NCBI GenBank assembly: GCA_937871825.1
Contig: CALMOK010000295.1
Location: 20,060-60,133 of the forward strand
Source of the DNA: an uncultured Alphaproteobacteria bacterium
GTDB taxonomy: Bacteria > Pseudomonadota > Alphaproteobacteria > Rhizobiales > Beijerinckiaceae
DNA length: 40,074 nt
Reading direction: 5' to 3'
Shown: positions 16,653-26,441 of the stretch, piece after piece
Layout of the letters: the number at the start of each line of letters is the position of its first letter
How positions within the stretch are numbered: position 1 is the stretch's first letter
Position numbers and translations under genes: made by a program
Notes under the pieces: model-generated
What the model saw: the letters and a program-made list of their open reading frames with translations, nothing else
The model's database searches: none
Told to the model about the DNA's origin: nothing

Positions 16653-17780
16653 TCAAGCCGTGGCCAACTCGCAGCGGCGGCTCAGCAATTGGGCGGCGAG
16701 GAAGCGCTTGGGATCGGCTTCGTCCTGAGACCGGTTCGGATCGAAGCCGGTGGCCATGGCGAGACAATAGGCCAGCACCTGCAACGGGGCGGGCATGAGC
16801 AGCGGCGACAGCCATGCAGGCGTTTTTGGCAGCACCAGCCGGTAGGTCGCCGAGGCGACCGGCGCTCCGGCGCTTTCGATCGCGAGGGTGCGTTGTCCGG
16901 CGGTGGCGAGAGCCGCCGCCGTGTTGTCGGCGAGCCGGGCGATTTCGGGGCTACTGGCGAGCAGAACCACGAGTTCATCCGGCCGGCTCGACCAGAACTG
17001 GCTATGGGCGTATTCTTCGATTTCGCCGCCCCAGATGGGGGTCGTGGTCACCTTGACGAGCTTGGCGGCCCCATAATCGGCCGTCGCCCAGTCGGATCCC
17101 GCGCCAAGGACGCGGACCCCCCCGAACCCCGCGGCCGCAATCTCCTGGCAGATGGGCCCGAGGACCGCCTCGCACTGCGCGAGCACGGCTGGCAGGCCGG
17201 CGATCAGCGCGCGCATGTCGGCCCCGCTGCAACACGCCCGCCCGCTGACGCCGAGGGCGGCGGCGGCGCCTTCGATCAGCAGCATCAGACCAAGCACGGT
17301 GGCGCTGTAGCGCGCGGTTCCCGTGAGAAAGGCCGCAACATCCGGCACGTGCAGGGAGGCGCGCGCCTGAGCGGCCGCCCCCAGGGTGGCGCCGTCGCCG
17401 TTCGTCAGTGCGACGTAGCCCGTTCCCCTGTTCACCAGGGCGGCGCCGGCCGCGATGGTCCGATCGACGGTTCCCGACATGGAGATCGCCACGGCGCGGT
17501 CGGCGGCCGTCGTGGACGGCGCATGCCGGAGCAGCATGTCGAGACCTGTGACCGGAAGGAGCGGCAGGCCGAAGGCCTCGCCCGTGACCGGCGCGACGGC
17601 ATTGGCGGCGAACCATCCGTCGCCGCAGCCGAAAGCGAAGAGCCGCCCGCCCGGACCCGGCCGCAGGTGCTCCGCCCCGATGGCGTTGAACTCCGGCGCC
17701 CGTGCCAGCAGGGCCTCCAGCACACTGGCTTGGCGCCGGATGTCGGCCAGCATCGCAGGCGCGGTGGAAAGGTCTGACAT
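16653..17780 (-). CDS. Second SIS-domain sugar isomerase/deglycase-like protein
   Basis: MSDLSTAPAMLADIRRQASVLEALL...LFAFGCGDGWFAANAVA...AISMSGTVDRTI...IWGGEIEEYAHSQFWSSRPDELVVLLASS. In-frame ATG at 17792 is an alternative start. Confidence 0.83.
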   Translation of the reverse strand: MSDLSTAPAMLADIRRQASVLEALLARAPEFNAIGAEHLRPGPGGRLFAFGCGDGWFAANAVAPVTGEAFGLPLLPVTGLDMLLRHAPSTTAADRAVAISMSGTVDRTIAAGAALVNRGTGYVALTNGDGATLGAAAQARASLHVPDVAAFLTGTARYSATVLGLMLLIEGAAAALGVSGRACCSGADMRALIAGLPAVLAQCEAVLGPICQEIAAAGFGGVRVLGAGSDWATADYGAAKLVKVTTTPIWGGEIEEYAHSQFWSSRPDELVVLLASSPEIARLADNTAAALATAGQRTLAIESAGAPVASATYRLVLPKTPAWLSPLLMPAPLQVLAYCLAMATGFDPNRSQDEADPKRFLAAQLLSRRCELATA

Positions 17781-17841
17781 CGGGTGCTCCATGATGCGCC
17801 GGACGGTGCCGCTTGTCGCTTGCCACAGCAAGGAATTTTTT

Positions 17842-17853
17842 CGAAAGTTTTCG
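17842..17853. promoter_or_regulatory. Dyad CGAAAgtTTTCG in the SIS/DeoR divergent intergenic region, candidate DeoR operator
   Basis: 5-bp inverted arms with 2-bp spacer, embedded in TTTTTTCGAAAGTTTTCG; resembles the T/A-TTTCG pattern of DeoR-family sugar regulators. Confidence 0.35.
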
Positions 17854-17914
17854 CCGCTCACAAATTCGCAATCGATGGTGAAATTGACGGCATCAAAAAT
17901 CGTGAGATTGAGCG

Positions 17915-18715
17915 ATGTCTGGGCAGAAGGGACATTTGGCGATGACGGCATTCGGCGCTTCCGGACGACACGAGCAGATCGTCCGCGTGCTGCAGGACAC
18001 GGGACGGGTCTCCGTTGTCACGCTGGCGACGCAACTCGCGGTCTCGGTCGTGACGATCCGGAACGATCTCGACCTGCTCGAGCGCCAGGGTGTTCTGCGC
18101 CGGATGAGAGGCGGTGCCGTCGCGGTGCGGGCGGCCCGTTTCGAGCGGCCGGCCCACCTCGCCAGCGAGAGCTACGCCGAGGAAAAGACCCGGATCGCTG
18201 CCGTCGCCGCCAGCCTGGTCCGCGACGGCGAGACGGTGATCATCGACGCCGGAAGCACGATGGTGGCGCTCGCCAGGGCAATGCCACGCACGCTCAGCGA
18301 CGTCGTGGTCGTGACCAGCGCCCTCGACGTTGCGCTGGAACTCGAAGAGCATCCCGGCGTCAAGGTGGTGGTCACGGGCGGCACGATCCGCGGGCGGAGC
18401 CGCTCTCTGGTCGCCCCCCTCGCCACGCTGCTGCTGGGGCAGATAAATGCCGATGTTGCCTTTTTGTCCTGCGCCGGGTTCGATCCCGACAAAGGGTTCA
18501 CCAACAGCAACTGGGAGGAGGCGGAGGTTAAGTCCACCATGCTGACCGCCGCCGGCCGGGCGGTGTTCCTGGCCGATCACAGCAAGTTCGGCCATGTCGG
18601 GACGGCTCGGATCACGGGCCTCGACCGCGCCGACGTGCTGGTCAGCGACAGCGGGCTCGATCCCGAAGCCGCCCGGGCGCTCGAGGCGAAGGGACTGCGG
18701 CTGATCCTGGCCTGA
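17915..18715 (+). CDS. DeoR-family transcriptional regulator
   Basis: RHEQIVRVLQDTGRVSVVTLATQLAVSVVTIRNDLDLLERQGVLRRMRGGAV; C-terminal sensor with 'DAGSTMVALARAM' and 'SCAGFDPDKGFTNSN'. Internal ATG at 17942 is an alternative start. Confidence 0.92.
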   Translation: MSGQKGHLAMTAFGASGRHEQIVRVLQDTGRVSVVTLATQLAVSVVTIRNDLDLLERQGVLRRMRGGAVAVRAARFERPAHLASESYAEEKTRIAAVAASLVRDGETVIIDAGSTMVALARAMPRTLSDVVVVTSALDVALELEEHPGVKVVVTGGTIRGRSRSLVAPLATLLLGQINADVAFLSCAGFDPDKGFTNSNWEEAEVKSTMLTAAGRAVFLADHSKFGHVGTARITGLDRADVLVSDSGLDPEAARALEAKGLRLILA

Positions 18716-18897
18716 GCGATTGCTTGCCGCGCGGGCATCCGGCGCCAAGGCCGGTTTGCAAAGACCCGAAGTTTCGAAGAATTTCCATTGCGTTGAGAAT
18801 GAAAGAGCGCAAGCATCCCTTCAGGTTGGCGGTCAGCGACCTCGGGACGTCGGCGTTTGTGGCCGGACACCCGCATCACAAAACCAGGGATGCGCAG

Positions 18898-20415
18898 ATG
18901 ACGACAGCTCCGATGATGAATCGCCGTCAAATCGGCCAGGGCGCCGCCGCTCTCGCCGTCCTGCTGGCGATGCCTCGTAGCGGCTACGCGGCCGATGCCA
19001 AGCCGGTCATCATCGCCTCGGAGGAGGACGTTTCGACGCTCGATCCGCACCTCATCCGCAACAACCATCCGATCGGAACCGTGGTCTGGTCGGTGTTTGA
19101 CAGCCTCGTTCGCCGCAATGCCGATGGCTCGCACGAACCGCGCCTCGCCCTGAGCTGGGAACAGGCCGAACCGACCCGCTGGCGCTTCAAGCTCCGCCCC
19201 GATGTCATGTTCCACAACGGGGAGAACTTCGACGCCGCGGCCGTGGTGTTCAACTTCAACCGGATGAATGTCTCCCCCTACAACGCCGAAAGCCAGTTGT
19301 GGCCGGGCACCAACCTCAAGGCGGTCGTTGCCGTTGATCCGATGACGGTGGATCTCGTGACCGCCGAGCCCACGATCAACATGCTTTACTGGCTGGAGGA
19401 AGCGTTCGTCGGCGCCCCCAAATACCTCAAGGACACGGCCCCCGAGGTCGTGTCGGCCAATCCGATCGGGTCGGGCCCTTATCGGTTCGTGTCATGGAAA
19501 CAGGGCGACCGCGTGACGCTGACCGCCAACCCGACCTATTGGAACGGCGCACCGCCGATCAAGGACGTGGTGTTCCGCGACATCCCGGAACTCTCATCGC
19601 GCATCAACGAGCTAAAGGCGGGCAGCGTCGACGTTGCCGTGGGGCTGACACCGGACACGGCGGGTGGCGCCAAGTCGCCCAATTCCAAGGTCGTCGCGGT
19701 CAACAGCCTGCGCAAGATGCACATGGGCATTTCGTTCACGGGCATCGCTCCCCTCAAGGACAAGCGCGTCCGCCAGGCGCTGAACCATGCGGTCGACGTT
19801 CAGACCATGATCGACACGCTGCAGGGCGGCATGACCAAGCCGCTGCTCTCGCTCGTCAACCCACCGAACAACGATCCCTCGCTGAAGCCCTTCGCCTATG
19901 ACGTCGAGAAGGCCAAGTCCCTGCTGAAGGCCGCCGGGCAGGAGGGCTTCGAACTGCAGGTCGCCTACGGGCGCTACCCGGGCGCCAAGGAAGTGTCGGA
20001 AACCGTCGCCTCCTACCTTGAGGCGATCGGCCTCAAGCCCAAGCTCGAAGCCTACGAGACGGGCCGGTTCGAGGAGATGCTCAAGCAGAAGGCTTTCACA
20101 GGCATCTATTATTATGGCTGGGCCTCGCTCATCAATCCGTCGGTCGAACTCGTCATCCTGACGAGCGATGCCGTTGACAACTCCAACGGCTACAACAACC
20201 CCGAATACGACAAGCTGGTGAAGACCGCCTCGGTGACGCTCGACGAGGCCAAGCGGAAAGCGATCCTGAAACAGGCCGAAGACTTCATCTGGGACGAGTG
20301 TCCCTGGGTCTACCTGTGGTACCTGCCCGCCATCTACGGCCTCAGCACGCGGCTCGACTATGCCGTGCGGCCCGACGAATATATCGAGATCTACCGCGCC
20401 AAGCTGGCCGGGTGA
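18898..20415 (+). CDS. ABC transporter substrate-binding protein, family 5 (peptide/nickel type), Tat-like signal
   Basis: MTTAPMMNRRQIGQGAAALAVLLAMPRSGYAADAKPVIIASEEDVSTLDPHLIRNN...; SBP_bac_5 fold text such as 'ANPIGSGPYRFVSWKQGDRVTLTANPTYWNG'. Confidence 0.9.
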   Translation: MTTAPMMNRRQIGQGAAALAVLLAMPRSGYAADAKPVIIASEEDVSTLDPHLIRNNHPIGTVVWSVFDSLVRRNADGSHEPRLALSWEQAEPTRWRFKLRPDVMFHNGENFDAAAVVFNFNRMNVSPYNAESQLWPGTNLKAVVAVDPMTVDLVTAEPTINMLYWLEEAFVGAPKYLKDTAPEVVSANPIGSGPYRFVSWKQGDRVTLTANPTYWNGAPPIKDVVFRDIPELSSRINELKAGSVDVAVGLTPDTAGGAKSPNSKVVAVNSLRKMHMGISFTGIAPLKDKRVRQALNHAVDVQTMIDTLQGGMTKPLLSLVNPPNNDPSLKPFAYDVEKAKSLLKAAGQEGFELQVAYGRYPGAKEVSETVASYLEAIGLKPKLEAYETGRFEEMLKQKAFTGIYYYGWASLINPSVELVILTSDAVDNSNGYNNPEYDKLVKTASVTLDEAKRKAILKQAEDFIWDECPWVYLWYLPAIYGLSTRLDYAVRPDEYIEIYRAKLAG

Positions 20416-20438
20416 TCGCGACGGCCGGGAGAGGGCCG

Positions 20439-21356
20439 ATGTCCACCTTCCTGGTGCGCCGGTTGTTCAGTGCCTGCCTCGTCCTTCTCGGGGTGAGCCT
20501 CGCGACCTTTATGGTCGCGCGTTCGACCGGCGATCCCATCACCCTCCTGGTGCCGTCCAACGCGACCGAAGCCGCCCGGACCGAGTTGCGCGCGCATCTC
20601 GGTCTCGACCAGCCCGCGCCGGTGCAATACGCGCTGTTTCTGCTCCATGCCGTGCAGGGCGACCTCGGATCGTCCTTCGTCTACAAGCAACGCGTGCTCG
20701 ACCTCGTGGTGAACCGGCTGGGTGCCACGTTCGAACTGGCGCTCGCAGCCTTCGCGATCGCCCTCGTGCTCGGCATTGGCCTCGGCATGTTGGCCGCCCT
20801 GAAGCGGAACACGGTCGTTGATTTCGCGATCACGGCCTTCACGATGATGGGCCTCGCGATTCCGCCCTTCTGGCTCGGGCTGATCCTGATCATCGTTTTC
20901 GCGGTGCGCCTGCAGGTCCTGCCGGTTTCGGGATCGGACACGGCCGCCGCGGTGATCCTGCCGGCCATCACGCTCAGTTTGCAAAGCACCGCGCGCCTGG
21001 CTCGCCTGCTGCGCTCCTCCATGATCGAGGTGCTGGAGGCCGATTACATCCGCACCGCCCGCGCCAAGGGCCTGATGGGACGTCGCGTGCTGTGGCTGCA
21101 CGCCTTCCGTAACGCCCTGATCCCGCTCGTCACGATGGCGGGCCTCGAACTCGGTGACCTAATCTCGAGCGCGGTGGTGATCGAGGCGATTTTCGCCTGG
21201 CCGGGTCTCGGGCGTCTGGCCATCACGGCGGTCGCGCAGCGCGACTTTCCGCTGCTGCAGGGGGCCGTGCTGGTGGCCGCCGCGTGTTTCGTCACGATCA
21301 ATCTCCTCGTCGACTGGCTCTACACGCGCATCGACCCGCGCGTGGTGCTGCGATGA
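20439..21356 (+). CDS. Dipeptide-type ABC transporter permease (DppB-like)
   Basis: MSTFLVRRLFSACLVLLGVSLATFMVARSTGDP...RTARAKGLMGRRVLWLHAFRNALIPLVTMAGLELGDLISSAVVIEAIFAWPGLGRL. Confidence 0.93.
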   Translation: MSTFLVRRLFSACLVLLGVSLATFMVARSTGDPITLLVPSNATEAARTELRAHLGLDQPAPVQYALFLLHAVQGDLGSSFVYKQRVLDLVVNRLGATFELALAAFAIALVLGIGLGMLAALKRNTVVDFAITAFTMMGLAIPPFWLGLILIIVFAVRLQVLPVSGSDTAAAVILPAITLSLQSTARLARLLRSSMIEVLEADYIRTARAKGLMGRRVLWLHAFRNALIPLVTMAGLELGDLISSAVVIEAIFAWPGLGRLAITAVAQRDFPLLQGAVLVAAACFVTINLLVDWLYTRIDPRVVLR

Positions 21357-22183
21357 GGCCGGTTCCCTGGCTCGGCGTCCTGGGATCCTTGCTGATCGCC
21401 GTCGCGGTGGCCGTCGCGGTGACGGCACCCTGGATCGCGCCAGCCAAGCCGACCCAGTTGGACCTGCGCGCCCGTCTGGCCCCGCCCGCCTGGGTCGACG
21501 GGGGCAAGAGCAATCATCTCCTCGGAACCGACAACGTCGGCCGGGACGTGCTCAGCCGCGTCATCTGGGGGAGCCGCATCTCGCTCACGGTTGGAACCGC
21601 CGCCGCGCTTCTCGGCATGCTGCTGGGCAGCACGCTGGGATTGCTGGCCGGCTATTTTCGCGGTGGGGTGGATGCCGTGATCTCGTGGCTCATCAACGTG
21701 CAACTGGCCTTTCCCTTCACGCTGCTCGCCATCTTCCTGCTCGGCACCGTTGGCGGCGGGTTTGCGGCGGTGGTCGTCGTCCTGGCGCTCGCGACCTGGG
21801 TGAACTACGCCCGCATCGTGCGCGGGCAGGTGTTGGCCATCCGCGAGCGGGATTATGTGCTGGCGGCGCGCGCCGTCGGCGTGCCCACGGGGCGCACGCT
21901 GCTTCGGTACATCCTGCCCAACACGGCGGCGCCGATCGTGGTCGTTGCGAGCTTCTCGACCGCGCAGGCGATCCTGACGCAGGCCGCGTTGAGTTTCCTC
22001 GGGGTCGGTATCGATCCGAGCGTGCCTTCCTGGGGTGCCATGCTCGACGAGGGTCGCAACTACCTGCAGTCGGCGTGGTGGATCGCCGTCTTCCCCGGCC
22101 TGGCCATCGCGCTCACCGTGCTGGGTGTGAACCTCCTCGGCGACTGGCTGCGCGACTGGCTCGATCCCAAGAGCGCCGCGTGA
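21353..22183 (+). CDS. Dipeptide-type ABC transporter permease (DppC-like)
   Basis: NHLLGTDNVGRDVLSRVIWGSRISLTVGTAAALLGMLLGSTLGLLAGYF...AARAVGVPTGRTLLRYILPN; ATGA overlap with upstream gene. Confidence 0.93.
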   Translation: MRPVPWLGVLGSLLIAVAVAVAVTAPWIAPAKPTQLDLRARLAPPAWVDGGKSNHLLGTDNVGRDVLSRVIWGSRISLTVGTAAALLGMLLGSTLGLLAGYFRGGVDAVISWLINVQLAFPFTLLAIFLLGTVGGGFAAVVVVLALATWVNYARIVRGQVLAIRERDYVLAARAVGVPTGRTLLRYILPNTAAPIVVVASFSTAQAILTQAALSFLGVGIDPSVPSWGAMLDEGRNYLQSAWWIAVFPGLAIALTVLGVNLLGDWLRDWLDPKSAA

Positions 22184-23145
22184 GTGCGCCGCTGCTCGCC
22201 ATGACCAATCTGCAGGTGCGCTTCGGTGCCCTCCATGCCGTGCGCGGCGTGTCCCTTGCCGTTGGCGCGGGAGAGAGCCTCGGCATCGTCGGCGAATCGG
22301 GCTCCGGCAAGAGCGCGACGATGCTTTCGGTCATGGGCCTGCATGATCGACGCGCCGCGTGGGTGGGCGCCGATCAGCTCTCGGTGGGCGGCATGGACGT
22401 CCTGAGCGCCGGCGAGGACCAACTCCGCGCCCTGCGGGGCGGACAGGTTGGGATGGTGTTCCAGGATCCCTTGAGCGCGCTCAACCCGCTTTTCACGGCG
22501 GGATTTCAGATCGCCGAAGTTCTGCGCCGCCACCGCGACCTCGACCGACGTCAAGCCAGGGAGGGCGCCGTCGCCTTGCTGGCCCAGGTCGGCGTCCCGG
22601 ATCCCAAGCGTCGGGCCGGGCAGTACCCGCATCAGTTCTCGGGCGGCATGCGGCAGCGCGTGATGATCGCGACCGCCTTGGCGGGTGAACCCAAGCTGCT
22701 GATCGCGGACGAACCCACGACCGCCCTCGACGTCACCGTGCAAGCCGAGATCGTGCGGTTGATCCAGGATATCCAGGAGCGCTCCCGGCTTGGTCTCGTC
22801 TGGGTCACGCACGATCTAGCGTTGCTGGCCCGCATCGCCGACCGGGTGATGGTCCTCTATGCCGGCCAGGTCGTCGAACAGGCGCCCGCCGCCGAACTCT
22901 ACGCGCGACCCCGTCATCCCTACACGGTGGGCCTGTTGTCGACCGTGGCGCGGCTTGACCAGCCGCGCGGCCAGCGCGCCCGCGCGATCCCCGGCCAGCC
23001 GCCCCGCCTTGACCTTCCCATCGTCGGCTGCGCCTTTGCGCCACGCTGTCCGCTTCGCTTCGAGCGATGCCTCGAGGCCCCGCCTTTGATCGAGACCGGA
23101 CCGGACGCCGCTGCCGCGTGCTGGCGGGTGGAGACACCGGCGTGA
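22180..23145 (+). CDS. Dipeptide-type ABC transporter ATP-binding protein (DppD-like)
   Basis: GTG start at 22180 overlapping upstream stop; GESGSGKSATMLSVMGL, FSGGMRQRVMIATALA, LLIADEPTTALDVT, C-terminal CAFAPRCPLRFERC. Confidence 0.92.
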   Translation: MSAPLLAMTNLQVRFGALHAVRGVSLAVGAGESLGIVGESGSGKSATMLSVMGLHDRRAAWVGADQLSVGGMDVLSAGEDQLRALRGGQVGMVFQDPLSALNPLFTAGFQIAEVLRRHRDLDRRQAREGAVALLAQVGVPDPKRRAGQYPHQFSGGMRQRVMIATALAGEPKLLIADEPTTALDVTVQAEIVRLIQDIQERSRLGLVWVTHDLALLARIADRVMVLYAGQVVEQAPAAELYARPRHPYTVGLLSTVARLDQPRGQRARAIPGQPPRLDLPIVGCAFAPRCPLRFERCLEAPPLIETGPDAAAACWRVETPA

Positions 23146-24176
23146 GCGCGCTCTCGGAAGCCATCGCCCTCAAGGTGCATTACGCCGTTGGCGCGCCGGC
23201 ATGGCGGAGTCGGGCGGGGCCGGGTCGGGTCGTGCGGGCCGTCGATGGGGTGGATCTGCAGATCGCGGCGGGCGAAACCGTCGCGCTCGTCGGCGAGTCG
23301 GGCTGCGGAAAATCCACGCTCGGTCGCGCGCTGCTCCGCCTGGAGGAGCCCACGGCGGGCGTGGTGCGTTTTGAAGAGCGCGACCTGACCACGCTGTCCG
23401 CGGAACACCTGCGTCAACGTCGCGCCGCAATGCGCATGGTGTTCCAGGATCCCTTCTCGTCCCTCAATCCCCGCATGCGGATCGGGGAAGCCCTCGCCGA
23501 GCCGCTGCTCGTTCACGGTCTCTGCAATTCCCGATCGGCACGCGAACGCGTGGCCGAGATGCTCGACGTGGTCGGCCTCGACCGGAGGGTGGCGGCGCGC
23601 TACCCGCACGAGTTCTCCGGCGGCCAGCGACAGCGCGTCGCAATTGCCCGCGCCGTGATCGGCAACCCGCGCTTCGTGGTGGCGGACGAACCCCTGTCGG
23701 CGCTCGACATCTCGGTCCAGGCACAGATCCTCGATCTCTTCGCCGACCTCAAGGACCGCTTCGCGCTGACCTACCTGTTCGTGAGCCATGATCTTGCCGT
23801 GGTCCGCCACGTCGCCGATCGGGTCGCCGTCATGTATCTCGGCCGCATCGTGGAGATGGGAGCCGCCGAGGATGTCTTCGCCCGGCCGGCGCATCCCTAC
23901 ACGCAGGCGCTTCTCGATGCCGTGCCGGTCCCCGATCCCACCCGCGAGCGCGCCCGGATCATCGGCCGCCTGCAAGGCGAGCTTCCCTCGCCCATGGCGC
24001 CGCCTTCCGGGTGCCGCTTCCATCCCCGCTGCCCGCGAGCCATGTCGATCTGCCAGCGTGATGACCCAAGCCTGTTGCCGGTCGCCTCCGGACAGGCGGT
24101 CGCCTGCTGGCTTTATGCGCCCGAAGGTGGCGCACCGGCGGCGGAGCGCACCCCCGTCAGTCTCGCTTCCCCGTAG
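23142..24176 (+). CDS. Dipeptide-type ABC transporter ATP-binding protein (DppF-like)
   Basis: GTG start overlapping upstream stop; [63 protein letters not shown]. Confidence 0.92.
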   Translation: MSALSEAIALKVHYAVGAPAWRSRAGPGRVVRAVDGVDLQIAAGETVALVGESGCGKSTLGRALLRLEEPTAGVVRFEERDLTTLSAEHLRQRRAAMRMVFQDPFSSLNPRMRIGEALAEPLLVHGLCNSRSARERVAEMLDVVGLDRRVAARYPHEFSGGQRQRVAIARAVIGNPRFVVADEPLSALDISVQAQILDLFADLKDRFALTYLFVSHDLAVVRHVADRVAVMYLGRIVEMGAAEDVFARPAHPYTQALLDAVPVPDPTRERARIIGRLQGELPSPMAPPSGCRFHPRCPRAMSICQRDDPSLLPVASGQAVACWLYAPEGGAPAAERTPVSLASP

Positions 24177-24183
24177 GACAGCC

Positions 24184-24906
24184 ATGCGGATCAAGGTCAT
24201 CAATCCAAACACGACGGCCGCGTTCACCCACCGTGTCCGCGCTGCGGCGGAGCGCGTCGCGGCGCCCGGCACATCGGTGCTCGCCGGCAATCCCGCCCAA
24301 GGTGCCGCCTCCATCGAAAGCCACGCCGAGGAGACGCTTGGCGCCCTTGGTGTGATGGCCGAGGTCCAAGCCGGCGAGCGGGACGGCATCGACGGTTATG
24401 TGGTGGCGTGTTTCGGCGATACGGGCGTTCACGCGGCCCGGGAGATCGCCCGGGGCCCGGTTGTCGGCATGACCGAAGCCGCGCTCTATTTCGCGGCCAC
24501 CCTGGCCCACAGCTTCACCATCGTGACCCTGCCACCGCGAACCCGCGCCCATTCCCTTCGCGTGCTGCACGAGACGGGTCTGACCCATCGATGCACCGTG
24601 CGGGCCGTCGATGTCGCGGTTCTCGATCTCGAACACGAAGCCGAGGCCATGCTCCCTGCGCTGCTCGCGGAGGCGCGCCTCGCGCTCGATGCGGACCACG
24701 CGGAAGCCCTGATCCTTGGATGCGCCGGCCTGTCCGACCTCGTCGCACCGCTGGAGCAAAGCCTGGGTATCCCGGTCATCGACGGCGTGCTGGTCGGCCT
24801 CAAGATGGTGGAAGGCCTTGTCGCCACGGGGCTGCGGACCTCGAAACGGTCGACCTACGCGACGCCACCCTCGGGCTGGGACGCCGCCAAGGGAGACTTG
24901 CCGTGA
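24184..24906 (+). CDS. Hydantoin racemase / Asp-Glu racemase family protein (catalytic Cys pair present)
   Basis: MRIKVINPNTTAAFTHRVRAAAERV...GYVVACFGDTGVHAAREI...EALILGCAGLSDLV; Cys76 and Cys180. Confidence 0.9.
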   Translation: MRIKVINPNTTAAFTHRVRAAAERVAAPGTSVLAGNPAQGAASIESHAEETLGALGVMAEVQAGERDGIDGYVVACFGDTGVHAAREIARGPVVGMTEAALYFAATLAHSFTIVTLPPRTRAHSLRVLHETGLTHRCTVRAVDVAVLDLEHEAEAMLPALLAEARLALDADHAEALILGCAGLSDLVAPLEQSLGIPVIDGVLVGLKMVEGLVATGLRTSKRSTYATPPSGWDAAKGDLP

Positions 24907-26441
24907 GCGTCCTGTTCCGGGGCGTCCGCGTCTTTTCGTCGAGCGCGCCCGGCGGCAGCACCCCGCCGACCGACGTTCTCGTGCTCGGCGCACGCATCGC
25001 GGCGATCGGCGCGACGGCGGCCGGCCTCGCACCACGGGATGCGGTCGTCGTCGAGGGCGGGCGGCACCTCCTGATGCCGGGCCTCATCAACGCCCATTTC
25101 CATTCCCCCGTGAACCACATGAAGGGGGCGCTGCCGAGCCTGCCGCTCGAATTGTTCATGCTGTACGAGTCACCCGCCCTTGACGCCCTCAAGCCGAGCC
25201 CGCGCGAAGCCTATCTGCGCACCATGCTGGCCGCACTCGAAATGCTGCGCAGCGGAACGACGGCGGTGCAGGACGACGCCTTTTTCGTGCCGCATCCTGC
25301 GCCCGAGATCGTGGACGCCGTCATGCAGGCCTATGGGGATGTCGGCATCCGGGCGACGCTCGCGCTGGACCAGCCCGAGCTGCCCGAGCTCGACAAGCTG
25401 CCGTTCCTGGCGGAGCTGTTGCCAGCCGCCATGAGGGCGGAACTCGCGGCCCCGCCCGCCTTCGGCCGCGCCGACCTTCTGGCCGCCTACGATCACCTGA
25501 TCACGCGGTGGCACGGCCAGGCCGAGGGCCGGCTGGGCGCCGCGGTTTCCGTTTCGGCGCCGCAACGCGTGAGCCCCGATTACTTCGCCGATCTCGACGC
25601 GCTGAGCCGCAAGCACGATCTGCCCTTCTACGCCCACATGCTGGAAACCAAGCTGCAACGCGTCCTCAAGGACGAACAACCGCGCTTCGGCGGTCGCAGC
25701 CTCGTTCGCTACACCGCCGATCTCGGCCTGCTCAGCGAGCGCATGAACGTGATCCACGCGATCTGGGTCGACGAGGCCGATCTCGACCTCATCGCCGCCT
25801 CGGGTGCCACGGTCGCGCATAATCCGGTCAGCAACCTGCGGCTCGGCTCCGGCGTCATGCCGTTCCACAAGCTGCGCGAACGGGCCATCCCCATCTGCCT
25901 CGGGACCGACGAGGCCATCGCGGACGACGCGGTCAACATGTGGGGCGTCGCCAAGATGGCTGGCCTGATCCACAACATCACGACCCCCGACCCCGAACTC
26001 TGGCCGACGGCCTCCGAGGTGCTGGACTGCTTGTTCACAGGCGGTGCGCGGGCCATGCGACGCGGCGACGAGCTTGGCCGCGTGGCAGTGGGCCACTTGG
26101 CTGACCTCACCCTGATCGACCTTGAAACGCTGGCCTTCACGCCAATGAACGACCTGCATCGTCAACTCGTCTACTGCGAGAACGGCTCCTCCGTGCGGCT
26201 GACGATGGTGGCCGGTCGCATCGTGTTCGACGGCACCCGCGTGACGACCGTGAACGAGGCCGGTCTCCTGGCCGAGGCACGCGAGCTGTTCGAAAGCCGG
26301 CAGCCGGCCCTGGCCGAGGCACGGCGTCAGGCAGATCGCTGGCTGCCGGCCTACAAGGCGATGGTGGCCCGCGCCGCCGCCTGCGACGTTGGACTGAGCC
26401 GATGGGTCGGGGAAGCCGCCCGCCAGATGGAGACGCGCTGA
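24903..26441 (+). CDS. Amidohydrolase, ATZ/TRZ subfamily
   Basis: GTG start overlaps racemase stop; LLMPGLINAHFHSPVNHMKG...YAHMLETKLQRVL...NVIHAIWVDEADL...CLGTDEAIADDAVNMW. Confidence 0.9.
   Translation: MSVLFRGVRVFSSSAPGGSTPPTDVLVLGARIAAIGATAAGLAPRDAVVVEGGRHLLMPGLINAHFHSPVNHMKGALPSLPLELFMLYESPALDALKPSPREAYLRTMLAALEMLRSGTTAVQDDAFFVPHPAPEIVDAVMQAYGDVGIRATLALDQPELPELDKLPFLAELLPAAMRAELAAPPAFGRADLLAAYDHLITRWHGQAEGRLGAAVSVSAPQRVSPDYFADLDALSRKHDLPFYAHMLETKLQRVLKDEQPRFGGRSLVRYTADLGLLSERMNVIHAIWVDEADLDLIAASGATVAHNPVSNLRLGSGVMPFHKLRERAIPICLGTDEAIADDAVNMWGVAKMAGLIHNITTPDPELWPTASEVLDCLFTGGARAMRRGDELGRVAVGHLADLTLIDLETLAFTPMNDLHRQLVYCENGSSVRLTMVAGRIVFDGTRVTTVNEAGLLAEARELFESRQPALAEARRQADRWLPAYKAMVARAAACDVGLSRWVGEAARQMETR

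Noticed and set aside
15399-17777. 792-aa plus-strand ORF
   Set aside because: Antisense shadow of the two SIS genes; low-complexity R/G/Q/H composition.
22920-24389. 489-aa minus-strand ORF
   Set aside because: Antisense to DppD/DppF genes, shadow composition.
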